Origin: Streptomyces cucumeris
GTDB lineage: Bacteria; Actinomycetota; Actinomycetes; Streptomycetales; Streptomycetaceae
Assembly: GCF_024295805.1 (NCBI RefSeq)
Contig: NZ_JANCLX010000048.1
Location: forward strand, 719 to 44,981
Direction: 5' to 3'
DNA: 44,263 nucleotides
Below, piece by piece: positions 8,637 through 16,283 of the stretch. How positions within the stretch are numbered: position 1 is the stretch's first letter; the number at the start of each line of letters is the position of its first letter. Below the pieces are notes generated by a model that saw only the letters and a list, made by a program, of their open reading frames with translations, was not told the DNA's origin and searched no databases. The translations under genes were made by a program, and so were the position numbers.

Positions 8637-8765
8637 CGCGTGCTCCGGGGTCGGTGAAAATCCGAACCGGCGGTGACAGTCCGCGACCCGGCCGAATCCA
8701 TCGGCCGGCCGATCCGGTGGAATTCCGGGACCGACGGTGACAGTCCGGATGGGAGGAAGTACGCG
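8637..8765 (+). promoter_or_regulatory. FMN riboswitch (RFN element)
   Basis: The segment carries the conserved RFN blocks in order: GGGGTCGGTGAAAATCCGA, ACCGGCGGTGACAGTCCGCG, a variable GC-rich stem, GGTGGAATTCCGGGACCGAC, then GGTGACAGTCCGGATGGGAG. The closing P1 stem is CGCGT (8637-8641) with ACGCG (8761-8765). It lies 121 nt upstream of the ribB-like start. The interval holds hairpins, including GCGGCA-TCCG-TGCCGC (8766-8781), and the AGGAGGG ribosome-binding site. FMN-dependent repression is expected; whether by sequestering the binding site or by termination is not clear. Confidence 0.96.
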
Positions 8766-8886
8766 GCGGCATCCGTGCCGCACGGTGGCGCCCGCCGGAC
8801 GGCGGGGCCCGGTCCGTGCGCCGCGCCGCCTCCGCCCGCGTCCCCGGAATCGATCCGCAGGGAACCGCGCAGGAGGGCCACACCCC

Positions 8887-9540
8887 ATGGCAGTGATGGA
8901 GCAACCGGTCGGGACGGAACGTCTGCTGGCCGTGGAACAGGCGAGTGAGGCGTTCGCCGAAGGCGGCTTCGTGGTCGTCGTCGACGACACCTCGCGGGGG
9001 CGCGAGGGCCATCTCGTGCTCGCCGCGGAACACACCCATGAGGGCGCCCTGCGCCAGATGCTGGACCATACCTCCGGCGTGGTGTGTGTGGCCCTGCCGC
9101 ACGACCGCGCCGCCCGGCTGGCACTGCCGCAGATGGTGGAGGAGAACACCGGTCTCCGGTCGACCGCCTTCACCGTCTCCGTCGATCTGCTCGGGCCCAC
9201 CACCACCGGCGGCTCCGCCCTCGACCGCTCGCACACCATCCAGGCGCTCGCCGATCCGCGCACCACACCCGGCCAACTCGGCCGCCCCGGCCATGTCTTC
9301 CCGGTGCGCGCGGTGCCCGGCGGAGTGCTGGAGCGGGCCGGACACCCCGAGGCGGCCGTCGATCTGTCCCTGCTGGCCGGACTCTCCGGCGTCACCACGA
9401 TGTGCGAGGTCGTCCGCGCCGACTGGAACACCGCGGGCCACGGAGACCTCAGCAGACTGGCCGCGAGCCGTCTGATGCCGATGATCTCGGTCACCGATCT
9501 GGCGGCCTACCGGCTGGCCGCGCGGGCGCTGGGCCGCTGA
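8887..9540 (+). CDS. ribB: RibB-like 3,4-dihydroxy-2-butanone 4-phosphate synthase, divergent active site
   Basis: 217 aa, full length for a stand-alone RibB, the enzyme that converts ribulose 5-phosphate to formate and the four-carbon riboflavin precursor. The fold signatures are present: VVVVDDTSR, TAFTVSVD, TTTGGSALDRSHTI, GHVFPV, GHPEAAVDL and MCEVV. In E. coli numbering, which this protein follows without gaps at these sites, Arg37, Glu40, His153 and Glu174 are kept. The RENEAD/RENEGD motif is instead RGREGH, so Glu38 is Gly and Asp42 is His, and Thr154 of GHTEA is Pro. Glu38 helps hold Mg2+ in known structures, so reduced or altered activity is possible. ATG 8887 has AGGAGGG 9 nt upstream. 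It is transcribed alone behind an FMN riboswitch with no other rib gene nearby. Confidence 0.85.
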   Translation: MAVMEQPVGTERLLAVEQASEAFAEGGFVVVVDDTSRGREGHLVLAAEHTHEGALRQMLDHTSGVVCVALPHDRAARLALPQMVEENTGLRSTAFTVSVDLLGPTTTGGSALDRSHTIQALADPRTTPGQLGRPGHVFPVRAVPGGVLERAGHPEAAVDLSLLAGLSGVTTMCEVVRADWNTAGHGDLSRLAASRLMPMISVTDLAAYRLAARALGR

Positions 9541-9568
9541 GCCCGCGTCCGCCCACCTCCCGGCGTCC

Positions 9569-11116
9569 TCATCCCCCGCCGTCGCGCCGCAGCGCCAGCA
9601 CCGTGTCGACGGTGTCCGCCTGGTCCGCCGGTTTGTCCTCGCGGTAGCGCAGCACCCGGGCGAACCGCAGGGTGACGCCCGCCGGATAGCGCGAGGAGCG
9701 TTGCAGCCCGTCGAAGGCCACCTCCACCACCAATTCCGGCCGCACCCGGACCACCCAGCCGTCGTCGCTGACGGCGATGGCGAGCAGCGCCTCGGTCTGC
9801 CAGGACAGCAGCGCGTCGGTGAGCCCCTTGAAGGTCTTGCCGAGCATCGCGAACGTGCCGTCCGGCCGCCGCGCGCCCAGATGCAGATTGGACAGCTTGC
9901 CGGTGCGCCGGCCGTGCCCCCACTCCGCCGCCAGCACGACCAGGTCCAGGGTGTGCACGGGTTTGACCTTCAGCCAGGCCGCCCCGCGCCGCCCCGCGCC
10001 GTACGTCGACTCCAGCCCCTTGACCAGCACCCCTTCATGGCCCCTGGCCAGTACGTCGGCGGCGAACTCCCGGGCCGCGCGTCGGGTTCCGGGGTCGTCC
10101 GGGTCCTCGGCCACCAGCCGCCGCACCCGCCGCGGCTCGGGCGCCACCCGGACCAGTTCGCCGTGGCGCTCGCGGGCCGGGAGCGCCAGCAGATCACGGT
10201 CGTCCACGGCGAGCAGGTCGAAGAAGACCGGGGACAGCGGCAGCGCGGCCGAGGCCCCGGCCACGTCCAGCCGGGAGCCCACCCGCGCGGAGGTCTCCTG
10301 GAACGGCCGCGGCCGTCCTTCGGCATCCAGTGAGATCACCTCGCCGTCCAGGACCGCCCGGTCCACCGCCAGCTCCCGCGCCGCCCGGACCACCTCCGGC
10401 AGCCGTCCGGTGATCTCGTCCAGGGTGCGGGTGTAGACGTGGACGTCGTCGCCGTCCCGGTGCACCTGGACCCGGATGCCGTCGAGCTTCTCCTCGACCG
10501 CGCACGGCCCCAGCCGGTCCATGGCCTCGTCGAGGTCCTTGGCGCTCTGCGCCAGCATCGGCAGCACCGGCCGCCCCACCTCCAGCCGGAATCCGGCCAG
10601 CGCCTCTGGGCCGCGCCCCAGCAGGGCCTCGGCCACCGCGCCCAGCGACCCGCCCAGCATCACCGCCCGGCGCACCTCCGCGGGCGGGGCCCCGGCCGCC
10701 GCCGCGAGCCCCTCCACCGCCAGTGCCTCCAGTGCGCCCTGCCGCAGCTCGCCGCCCAGCAGCGCCAGCAGGAAGCGCTGCTCGTCCTCGGTGGCGGCGG
10801 CCATCAGCTCGCCCACCATGCGTTTGCGGGTCGCGGCCGCTCCGGTGCCGGAGACCGCCGCGATCCGGTCCAGCGCCTGGTGCACCTGCGGCACCGTGAG
10901 CCGTGGCTCGGCGGCGGGCTCGTACCGCTCCCGCAGGGTGGACCAGCCCACCCCGGTGCGGCGCTGCGGCAGTCTGCCGGAGAGGTAGGTGATCACCACC
11001 GGGGCCTCGGCCGGCTCGGTGCGGCGGAACAGCCCGGCCAGGGCGGCGGTCTTCGCCGAACGCGAGGAGGTGGCCGCGACCTGCCGGGAGGTCCGCGCGA
11101 CATCTGCCAGCAGCAT
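9569..11116 (-). CDS. lig: ATP-dependent DNA ligase
   Basis: 515 aa, of the archaeal/eukaryal-type ATP-dependent ligases that occur in Streptomyces beside the essential NAD+-dependent LigA. Residues about 1-170 form the helical N-terminal DNA-binding domain. The adenylation domain follows, with the nucleotidyl-accepting lysine in EEKLDGIRVQ (Lys210), then LDGEVISLD, FFDLLAVD and EGVLVKGLESTYGAGRRG with WLKVKP as motifs III-V. An OB-fold C-terminus has the RVRPELVVEVAFDGLQRSSRYPAG-type end (quoted in part: VVEVAFDGLQRS). The start is set at ATG 11114-11116 (MLLADVARTS), where family proteins begin; an upstream in-frame extension would run into the divergent gene. Nick sealing in DNA repair is the likely role. 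No Ku or LigD genes are adjacent. Confidence 0.93.
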   Translation of the reverse strand: MLLADVARTSRQVAATSSRSAKTAALAGLFRRTEPAEAPVVITYLSGRLPQRRTGVGWSTLRERYEPAAEPRLTVPQVHQALDRIAAVSGTGAAATRKRMVGELMAAATEDEQRFLLALLGGELRQGALEALAVEGLAAAAGAPPAEVRRAVMLGGSLGAVAEALLGRGPEALAGFRLEVGRPVLPMLAQSAKDLDEAMDRLGPCAVEEKLDGIRVQVHRDGDDVHVYTRTLDEITGRLPEVVRAARELAVDRAVLDGEVISLDAEGRPRPFQETSARVGSRLDVAGASAALPLSPVFFDLLAVDDRDLLALPARERHGELVRVAPEPRRVRRLVAEDPDDPGTRRAAREFAADVLARGHEGVLVKGLESTYGAGRRGAAWLKVKPVHTLDLVVLAAEWGHGRRTGKLSNLHLGARRPDGTFAMLGKTFKGLTDALLSWQTEALLAIAVSDDGWVVRVRPELVVEVAFDGLQRSSRYPAGVTLRFARVLRYREDKPADQADTVDTVLALRRDGGG

Positions 11117-11201
11117 GGATTCAGCGTGCCCCGCCCGAGGCCCGGCCGCACCCGGGCCGGAGGCGCCCGCCGAGGGGCCAGGGTGGCGGAAGCGGCATAC
11201 A

Positions 11202-12488
11202 TTGGCAGGGAGGGGGCCGGGCGGCAGACCCAGGGAGCGCGCCACGGGACCGCAGATCGACTATGAGGCTCTCTTCGAGGCCATCCCGACCCCGGTGCTG
11301 ATCCTGGGACGCGACCTGGTCATCGTCGCGGTGGACGACGCCTATCTGCGGGACACCCAGCGCACCCGCGAGGAACTGATCGGGATGTACGTCTTCGACG
11401 CCTTCCCCGACAACCCCGGCGACCCCGATCACAGCGCCACCCGCAGTCTGGAGAACTCGCTGCGCCGGGTGCTGCGCACCGGGGAGCGGGACATCATGGG
11501 GCTGATGAAGTACGACATCCCGGTCATGGGGGAGCCGGGGCGGTTCGAGGAGCGGTACTGGAGCACGATCAACACCCCCGTACTGGACCGCGAGGGCCGG
11601 GTGGAGCTGATCGTGCACCGGGTCGAGGACGTCACGGAGTTCGTCCGCGTCCGCGAGCGGGGGGCCGTGGAGGGGACGCCGCTGAGCCTGCGGGCCGAGA
11701 CCATGGGCGCCGACGTCTACAGCCGGGCCCGTGAGCTCCAGGAGCTGAACGAGGCGCTGCGGGAGGCGCACGCCCGGGAGCGGGAGACCGCGCTCGCGCT
11801 CCAGCGGGCCATGCTGCCCAGGAGCTCATCGGAGGAGCATCCCTACGCCGCGGTGCGCTACCGCCCCGCCGTGGGCTCGCTCAATGTGTGCGGCGACTGG
11901 TACGAGCTGACCGAGCTGTCCGCGGACCGGATCGCCGTCGCGGTGGGGGATGTGGTGGGGCAGGGGCTGGAGGCGGCCTGTGTGATGGGGCAGCTCCGCA
12001 GCGCGCTGTCCGCCGCGACCCGGGTGGCGGCCGGGCCCGCCCAGGCCCTGGAGGTGCTGGGGCTGTACGCGCACTTCGTCGAGGGAGCGCTCGCCGCCAC
12101 CGCCGTCCAAGTGGTGATCGACTCCCGGGCGCACAGCGTGGTCTACAGCTGCGCCGGCCATCCGCCGCCCGCGCTGCTGCGCGCCGACGGCCGGGTGGAG
12201 CTGCTGGACGCGGCGACCGATCCACCGCTGGGCGCCCGGACCGAACAGGTGGCCCGGCCGCAGGCCGATGTCCACTACGACCCCGGGTCCACCCTGGTCC
12301 TGTACACCGACGGGCTGGTCGAGCGCCGGGACGAGGACATCGACGCCGGACTGGAGCGGCTCACCACCAGCCTCGCCCGGCACAGCGGACTGGGGCCCGA
12401 GGCACTGGCCGACGCCGTGCTGGAAGACCTCGGTGTCACCGGCGGCCCGGCCGCCGATGACACCGCGCTGGTCGTCATCGGGCTGTAG
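11202..12488 (+). CDS. PAS-domain PP2C (SpoIIE-type) serine phosphatase
   Basis: About 428 aa. A PAS domain near the N-terminus (IDYEALFEAIPTPVLILGRDLVIVAVDDAYL and on; key start IDYEALFEAIP) leads into a helical linker with ARELQELNEALREAHARERE, then the SpoIIE PP2C domain. Metal-binding motifs are visible as CGDWYEL, VAVGDVVGQGLEA, CAGHPPPALL, LYTDGLVERR and ADDTALVV. Such phosphatases reverse phosphorylation of anti-anti-sigma proteins in partner-switch systems, often controlling SigB-like or development sigma factors. The start is uncertain: an in-frame TTG at 11202 is used here, ATG 11115 would overlap the ligase start, and an ACG at 11244 sits exactly where an ATG would be expected. It is divergent from the ligase and convergent with the DUF7144 gene. 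Confidence 0.85.
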   Translation: MAGRGPGGRPRERATGPQIDYEALFEAIPTPVLILGRDLVIVAVDDAYLRDTQRTREELIGMYVFDAFPDNPGDPDHSATRSLENSLRRVLRTGERDIMGLMKYDIPVMGEPGRFEERYWSTINTPVLDREGRVELIVHRVEDVTEFVRVRERGAVEGTPLSLRAETMGADVYSRARELQELNEALREAHARERETALALQRAMLPRSSSEEHPYAAVRYRPAVGSLNVCGDWYELTELSADRIAVAVGDVVGQGLEAACVMGQLRSALSAATRVAAGPAQALEVLGLYAHFVEGALAATAVQVVIDSRAHSVVYSCAGHPPPALLRADGRVELLDAATDPPLGARTEQVARPQADVHYDPGSTLVLYTDGLVERRDEDIDAGLERLTTSLARHSGLGPEALADAVLEDLGVTGGPAADDTALVVIGL

Positions 12489-12516
12489 GGGTCCCGCGGG
12501 GGTGCCGTGAGCGCGC

Positions 12517-12945
12517 TCAGGCCGTGCTGCGGCTCTCGCCGGTGCACAGCGCCCAGATGACGAAGCCGTCCACGACGAGCAGGACCATGGCCCACACCGG
12601 GTAGTACGGCAGCCAGAGGAAATTGGCGATCAGGGCGAGTCCGGCGAGCACCACACCGGTGACCCGCGCCCACATCGCCCCGGTGAACACGGCCAGGCCG
12701 GCCACGACGAGGACGATGCCGAGGATCATGTGCACCCAGCCCCATCCGCTCAGATCGAACTGGAAGATGTAGTTCTGGGTGGAGACGAATACCTGGTCAT
12801 TGGAGACGGCCGCGATGCCCTGGAACAGGGTCATCAGACCGCCGAAGATCATCATGACCGCGGCGAAGACGAACCGTCCGCTCACGTCGCCGTGCGTGCG
12901 CGGGGTGGCGGCTCCTGTGTGAACTCCACCGGCGTGACTGGCCAT
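12517..12945 (-). CDS. DUF7144-type four-helix membrane protein
   Basis: 142 aa with four predicted membrane helices (around residues 28-48, 66-85, 88-108 and 112-130) and conserved small-protein motifs such as GWGWVHMILG and LPYYPVWAMVLLVVDGFVIWAL. This matches the actinobacterial DUF7144 membrane family, whose function is unknown. The start ATG at 12943-12945 has AAGGAG 7 nt upstream; an ATG five codons earlier has none. It sits between two SpoIIE-type phosphatase genes, convergent with one and divergent from the other. Relatives are often stress-inducible, but I cannot show a stress promoter here. Confidence 0.8.
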   Translation of the reverse strand: MASHAGGVHTGAATPRTHGDVSGRFVFAAVMMIFGGLMTLFQGIAAVSNDQVFVSTQNYIFQFDLSGWGWVHMILGIVLVVAGLAVFTGAMWARVTGVVLAGLALIANFLWLPYYPVWAMVLLVVDGFVIWALCTGESRSTA

Positions 12946-13175
12946 TTCGGGCTCCTTCATCAGGCGCTATCGAAGACCACATGGTCCCGATGAGGGGCAA
13001 TTCAGGTGAAATGTCCCGTATTCAGGTTTACACAGACCACCCGGGTCGGCACCCCGCGTGGTGAGCGCCCGCCGGGGTGATGGAGGGTCACCAACCCATT
13101 ACGGAATGTGTTCGAGGCGGGTGGCGGCCGGGCGGGAACTCGCCTTCCCGGGGTGCGCGGTGTAGATGTAGGGGT

Positions 13176-15929
13176 ATGGCCCGGTATATGGGTCGATCGT
13201 GGGCTGGCCGTATGATCCCCGGTCGGCGCCCACGGAGTCAGCGGCGTGAGCGCCCGGAGGTGGCGGGGCGGCGCGCGCGGTCGCGGCTGAGCGTCCGCAG
13301 CGTCGCCGGTCAGGTCTTCGTCCTGCAACTGGTGATCGTGCTGCTGCTCGGCGCCGCGGCCACCGTGGCACTGGTGCTCCAGGTGCGCCATGACGCCGCC
13401 GAGGAGGCGCAGGGGCGTTCGCTGGCGGTGGCCGAGACGTTCGCCGCGTCCCCCGGGATCATCTCGGCGCTGCAGAGCCCCGATCCGACCGAACGGCTCC
13501 AGCCGAAGGCCGAGGCCGTCCGCAAGAAGTCCAACCTCGACTTCGTCGTGGTCACCGACAACCAGGGCATCCGGATCACCCACCCCAACCCCGAGCGCAT
13601 CGGCCAGCACTTCATCGGCACCATCAAGCCCGCGCTGGCCGGCCGACCGGTGATCGAGACCGTGCAGGGCACCCTCGGCGAGGTGAGCCAGGCGACCGTC
13701 CCGGTCTACGACAACCACCACCACGTCCTGGGGCTGGTGAGCGCCGGGATCCTGGTCAAGAAGGTGAGCGGGCTCGCCGACCGTCAGCTCCCGCTGCTCA
13801 TCGGCGCCGTGCTCGCCTCGTTCGCCCTCGCCACCGGCGGTACCGGGCTGGTCAGCAGACGCCTCAAACGCCAGACCCGGGGGCTGGACCCGGTCGAGAT
13901 GACCCAGATGTACGAGCACCATGACGCGGTGCTGCACTCCGTCCGCGAGGGGGTGCTGATCGTCGGCGGCGACGGCCGTCTGGTGCTCGCCAACGACGAG
14001 GCGTCCCGGCTGCTGGACCTGCCGCCCCGGCCCGAGGGGCGCCCGGTGGACGACCTCGGTCTTGAGCCCCAGATGGCCGATCTGCTGATCACCCGGCGGG
14101 TGGTCACCGATGAGGTGGTGGTGGCCGGTGACCGGCTGCTCGCGGTGAACAACCGCCTCACCGACCGTGTCGGCGGGCCGCCCGGCAGTGTCGCCACCCT
14201 GCGCGACTCCACCGAGCTGCGCGCCCTCTCCGGCCGCGCCGATGTGGCGCAGAAGCGGCTGAAGCTGCTGTTCGACGCCAGTGTGCAGATCGGCACCACG
14301 CTCGATGTGGGCCGGACCGCGGAGGAGCTGGCGCAGGTGGCGGTGGACCGGTTCGCCGACTACGTCACCGTCGACCTGGCGGAGCCGGTGCTCCGGGGCG
14401 AGGAGCCGCTGCCGGTGAGCGGGGTGGAGATGGTGCGGGCCGCGGTCTACGGCGTCCGCCGCGACCACCCGTTCTATCCGGTCGGCGAGCACTTCACGTT
14501 CGTCGCCTCCACCCCCCAGGCGTGGGGCTACGGCAGCGGGCGGCCGGTGGTGGAGACCGATCTCGCCGCGGCCCCCGGATGGCAGGCCCAGGACCGCGAG
14601 CGGACCGCCAACATCATCGAGCACGGGGTGCGGTCCCTGGTCACCGTGCCGCTGCGGGCCCGCGGTGTGCTGCTGGGGATGGTCAACTTCTGGCGGATGA
14701 AGGAGCGCGAACCCTTCGAGGACGAAGAGGTCTCCCTCGCCGAGGAGTTGGCCTCGCATGCGGCGGTGTGCATCGACAACGCCCGGCGCTACACCCGCGA
14801 GCACACCATGGCCGTCACCCTCCAGCACAGTCTGCTGCCGCGCGCCCTGCCCGCCCAGAACGCCCTGGACGTCGCCTTCCGCTACCTCCCGGCGGAGTCG
14901 GGGGTGGGAGGTGACTGGTTCGACGTCATCCCGTTGCCGGGCGCCCGGGTGGCGCTGGTGGTGGGGGATGTGGTGGGTCATGGTCTGCATGCGGCGGCGA
15001 CGATGGGCCGGTTGCGGACGGCGGTGCACAACTTCTCGACGCTGGATCTGCCGCCGGACGAGATCCTGTCGCATCTGGACGATCTGATCGCCCGTATCGA
15101 CCAGGACGAGAGCCCCCGCTCCCTCGAGAGGGTCGGGGGCCTGGAGGCCGCGGGCGAATCGATCATCGGCGCCACCTGTCTGTACGCGATCTACGACCCG
15201 GTGACGCGGAGTTGCACGATGGCGCGGGCCGGCCATCCGCCGCCCGCGGTGGTGAGCCCGGACGGTTCGGTGGAGTTCCCCGATCTGCCCGCGGGACCGC
15301 CGCTGGGCCTGGGCGGGCTGCCGTTCGAGACCGCCGAGTTCGAACTGGCCGAGAACAGCAATGTGGTGCTCTACACCGACGGTCTGATCGAGGACCGCCG
15401 CCGGGAGATCGACACCGGTCTGGAGCTGCTGCGCGACGCCCTCTCCCACCCCGGCCGGAGCCCCGAGCAGATCTGCACCCATGTCCTGGACGAGATGCTG
15501 CCCACCACCCCCAGCGATGACATCGCGCTGATCGCCGCCCGGACCCGGGTGCTGGGCGCGGACCGGGTGGTGGCCTGGGAGGTGGCCTCCGATCCGGCGG
15601 TGGTGGCCGAGGTGCGCGCCGGGGTGCTGCGGCAGCTTGAGGAATGGGACCTGGAGGAGTGCGCGTTCACCGCCGAGCTGGTGCTGAGCGAGCTGATCAC
15701 CAACGCCATCCGCCACGCCACCGGCCCGATCCGGGTGCAGGTGCTCCGTGACCGCTCGCTGATCTGCGAGGTGTCCGACACCAGCAGCACCTCACCGCAT
15801 CTGCGCTATGCGACGACGACCGACGAGGGCGGCCGGGGGCTCTTCCTGGTGGCGCAGTTCGCCGAGCGCTGGGGTACCCGCTACACCTCCTCGGGCAAGG
15901 TCATCTGGGCCGAACTGGCCCTGCCCTAG
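13176..15929 (+). CDS. Multi-domain sensor phosphatase (Cache-like, PAS, GAF, SpoIIE, HATPase)
   Basis: About 917 aa. Order of parts: basic N-terminus; a first membrane helix (VAGQVFVLQLVIVLLLGAAA); an extracytoplasmic CitA/DctB-like sensor of about 130 aa with FVVVTDNQGIRITHPNPERIG; a second helix (LIGAVLASFALATGG); a PAS domain starting near VREGVLIVGGDGRLVLAN; a GAF domain; a SpoIIE PP2C domain with GGDWFDVIPL, VVGDVVGHGL, AGHPPPAVV, LYTDGLIEDRR and SDDIALI; and a C-terminal anti-sigma-type HATPase with ELVLSELITNAIRHA and EGGRGLFLV. It therefore joins an outside ligand sensor to both phosphatase and RsbW-like kinase domains on one chain. The start is uncertain among ATG 13176, 13188 and 13212, none with a strong Shine-Dalgarno. 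The ligand is unknown; the sensor fold suggests small organic acids. Confidence 0.88.
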   Translation: MARYMGRSWAGRMIPGRRPRSQRRERPEVAGRRARSRLSVRSVAGQVFVLQLVIVLLLGAAATVALVLQVRHDAAEEAQGRSLAVAETFAASPGIISALQSPDPTERLQPKAEAVRKKSNLDFVVVTDNQGIRITHPNPERIGQHFIGTIKPALAGRPVIETVQGTLGEVSQATVPVYDNHHHVLGLVSAGILVKKVSGLADRQLPLLIGAVLASFALATGGTGLVSRRLKRQTRGLDPVEMTQMYEHHDAVLHSVREGVLIVGGDGRLVLANDEASRLLDLPPRPEGRPVDDLGLEPQMADLLITRRVVTDEVVVAGDRLLAVNNRLTDRVGGPPGSVATLRDSTELRALSGRADVAQKRLKLLFDASVQIGTTLDVGRTAEELAQVAVDRFADYVTVDLAEPVLRGEEPLPVSGVEMVRAAVYGVRRDHPFYPVGEHFTFVASTPQAWGYGSGRPVVETDLAAAPGWQAQDRERTANIIEHGVRSLVTVPLRARGVLLGMVNFWRMKEREPFEDEEVSLAEELASHAAVCIDNARRYTREHTMAVTLQHSLLPRALPAQNALDVAFRYLPAESGVGGDWFDVIPLPGARVALVVGDVVGHGLHAAATMGRLRTAVHNFSTLDLPPDEILSHLDDLIARIDQDESPRSLERVGGLEAAGESIIGATCLYAIYDPVTRSCTMARAGHPPPAVVSPDGSVEFPDLPAGPPLGLGGLPFETAEFELAENSNVVLYTDGLIEDRRREIDTGLELLRDALSHPGRSPEQICTHVLDEMLPTTPSDDIALIAARTRVLGADRVVAWEVASDPAVVAEVRAGVLRQLEEWDLEECAFTAELVLSELITNAIRHATGPIRVQVLRDRSLICEVSDTSSTSPHLRYATTTDEGGRGLFLVAQFAERWGTRYTSSGKVIWAELALP

Positions 15930-16283
15930 AGGTTGCGGGGGCCGAATGGCGGCGCGGGCCCGGACGATGACGGAGACGTTCACGTTGACAGCGTTCCGTG
16001 GAGGTCATGTGAGGGTTCGCCCGCTCCTGGACGCCATCTCTCCGATCACGGGGCCGATTTCCGGCCTTTCGGCGGAGCGATACATGACATCACCTCAGAA
16101 CTGTTCAGCTTTGTCCCGGTGAGCGGCGTGAAGGGACCCCTGGACGCTGATGTGCCGTCACGGTCCGCGTACTGATCGGTACCGGTCAAAACCGCGTGAG
16201 CAGTACTAGCATGTGCCGCCCACGGCTTGATGTCCGCGTGGTCCAGTCCCCACCCCACGTACGCGCCCATGAGGACCTGATAG
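15930..16283. other. Gene-free interval upstream of the conservon
   Basis: 354 nt with no credible coding frame and locally more A/T than the flanks. A TTGACA at 15985-15990 has only a poor -10 at 17 nt. TAGCAT (16207-16212) would start transcription about 65 nt before the conservon's first gene, but lacks a clear -35. It presumably carries the cvn operon promoter and the end of the preceding transcript; no strong hairpin was found. Confidence 0.5.

Noticed and set aside
13002..15716. 904-codon minus-strand open frame opposite the sensor phosphatase
   Set aside because: Composition (His/Gln/Arg/Gly-rich) is that of an antisense frame in high-GC DNA, and the sense strand encodes clear PAS, GAF, SpoIIE and HATPase motifs.
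16112..16283. Possible small plus-strand gene just before cvnA
   Set aside because: No Shine-Dalgarno, atypical codon use and no family; it is treated as the conservon leader.
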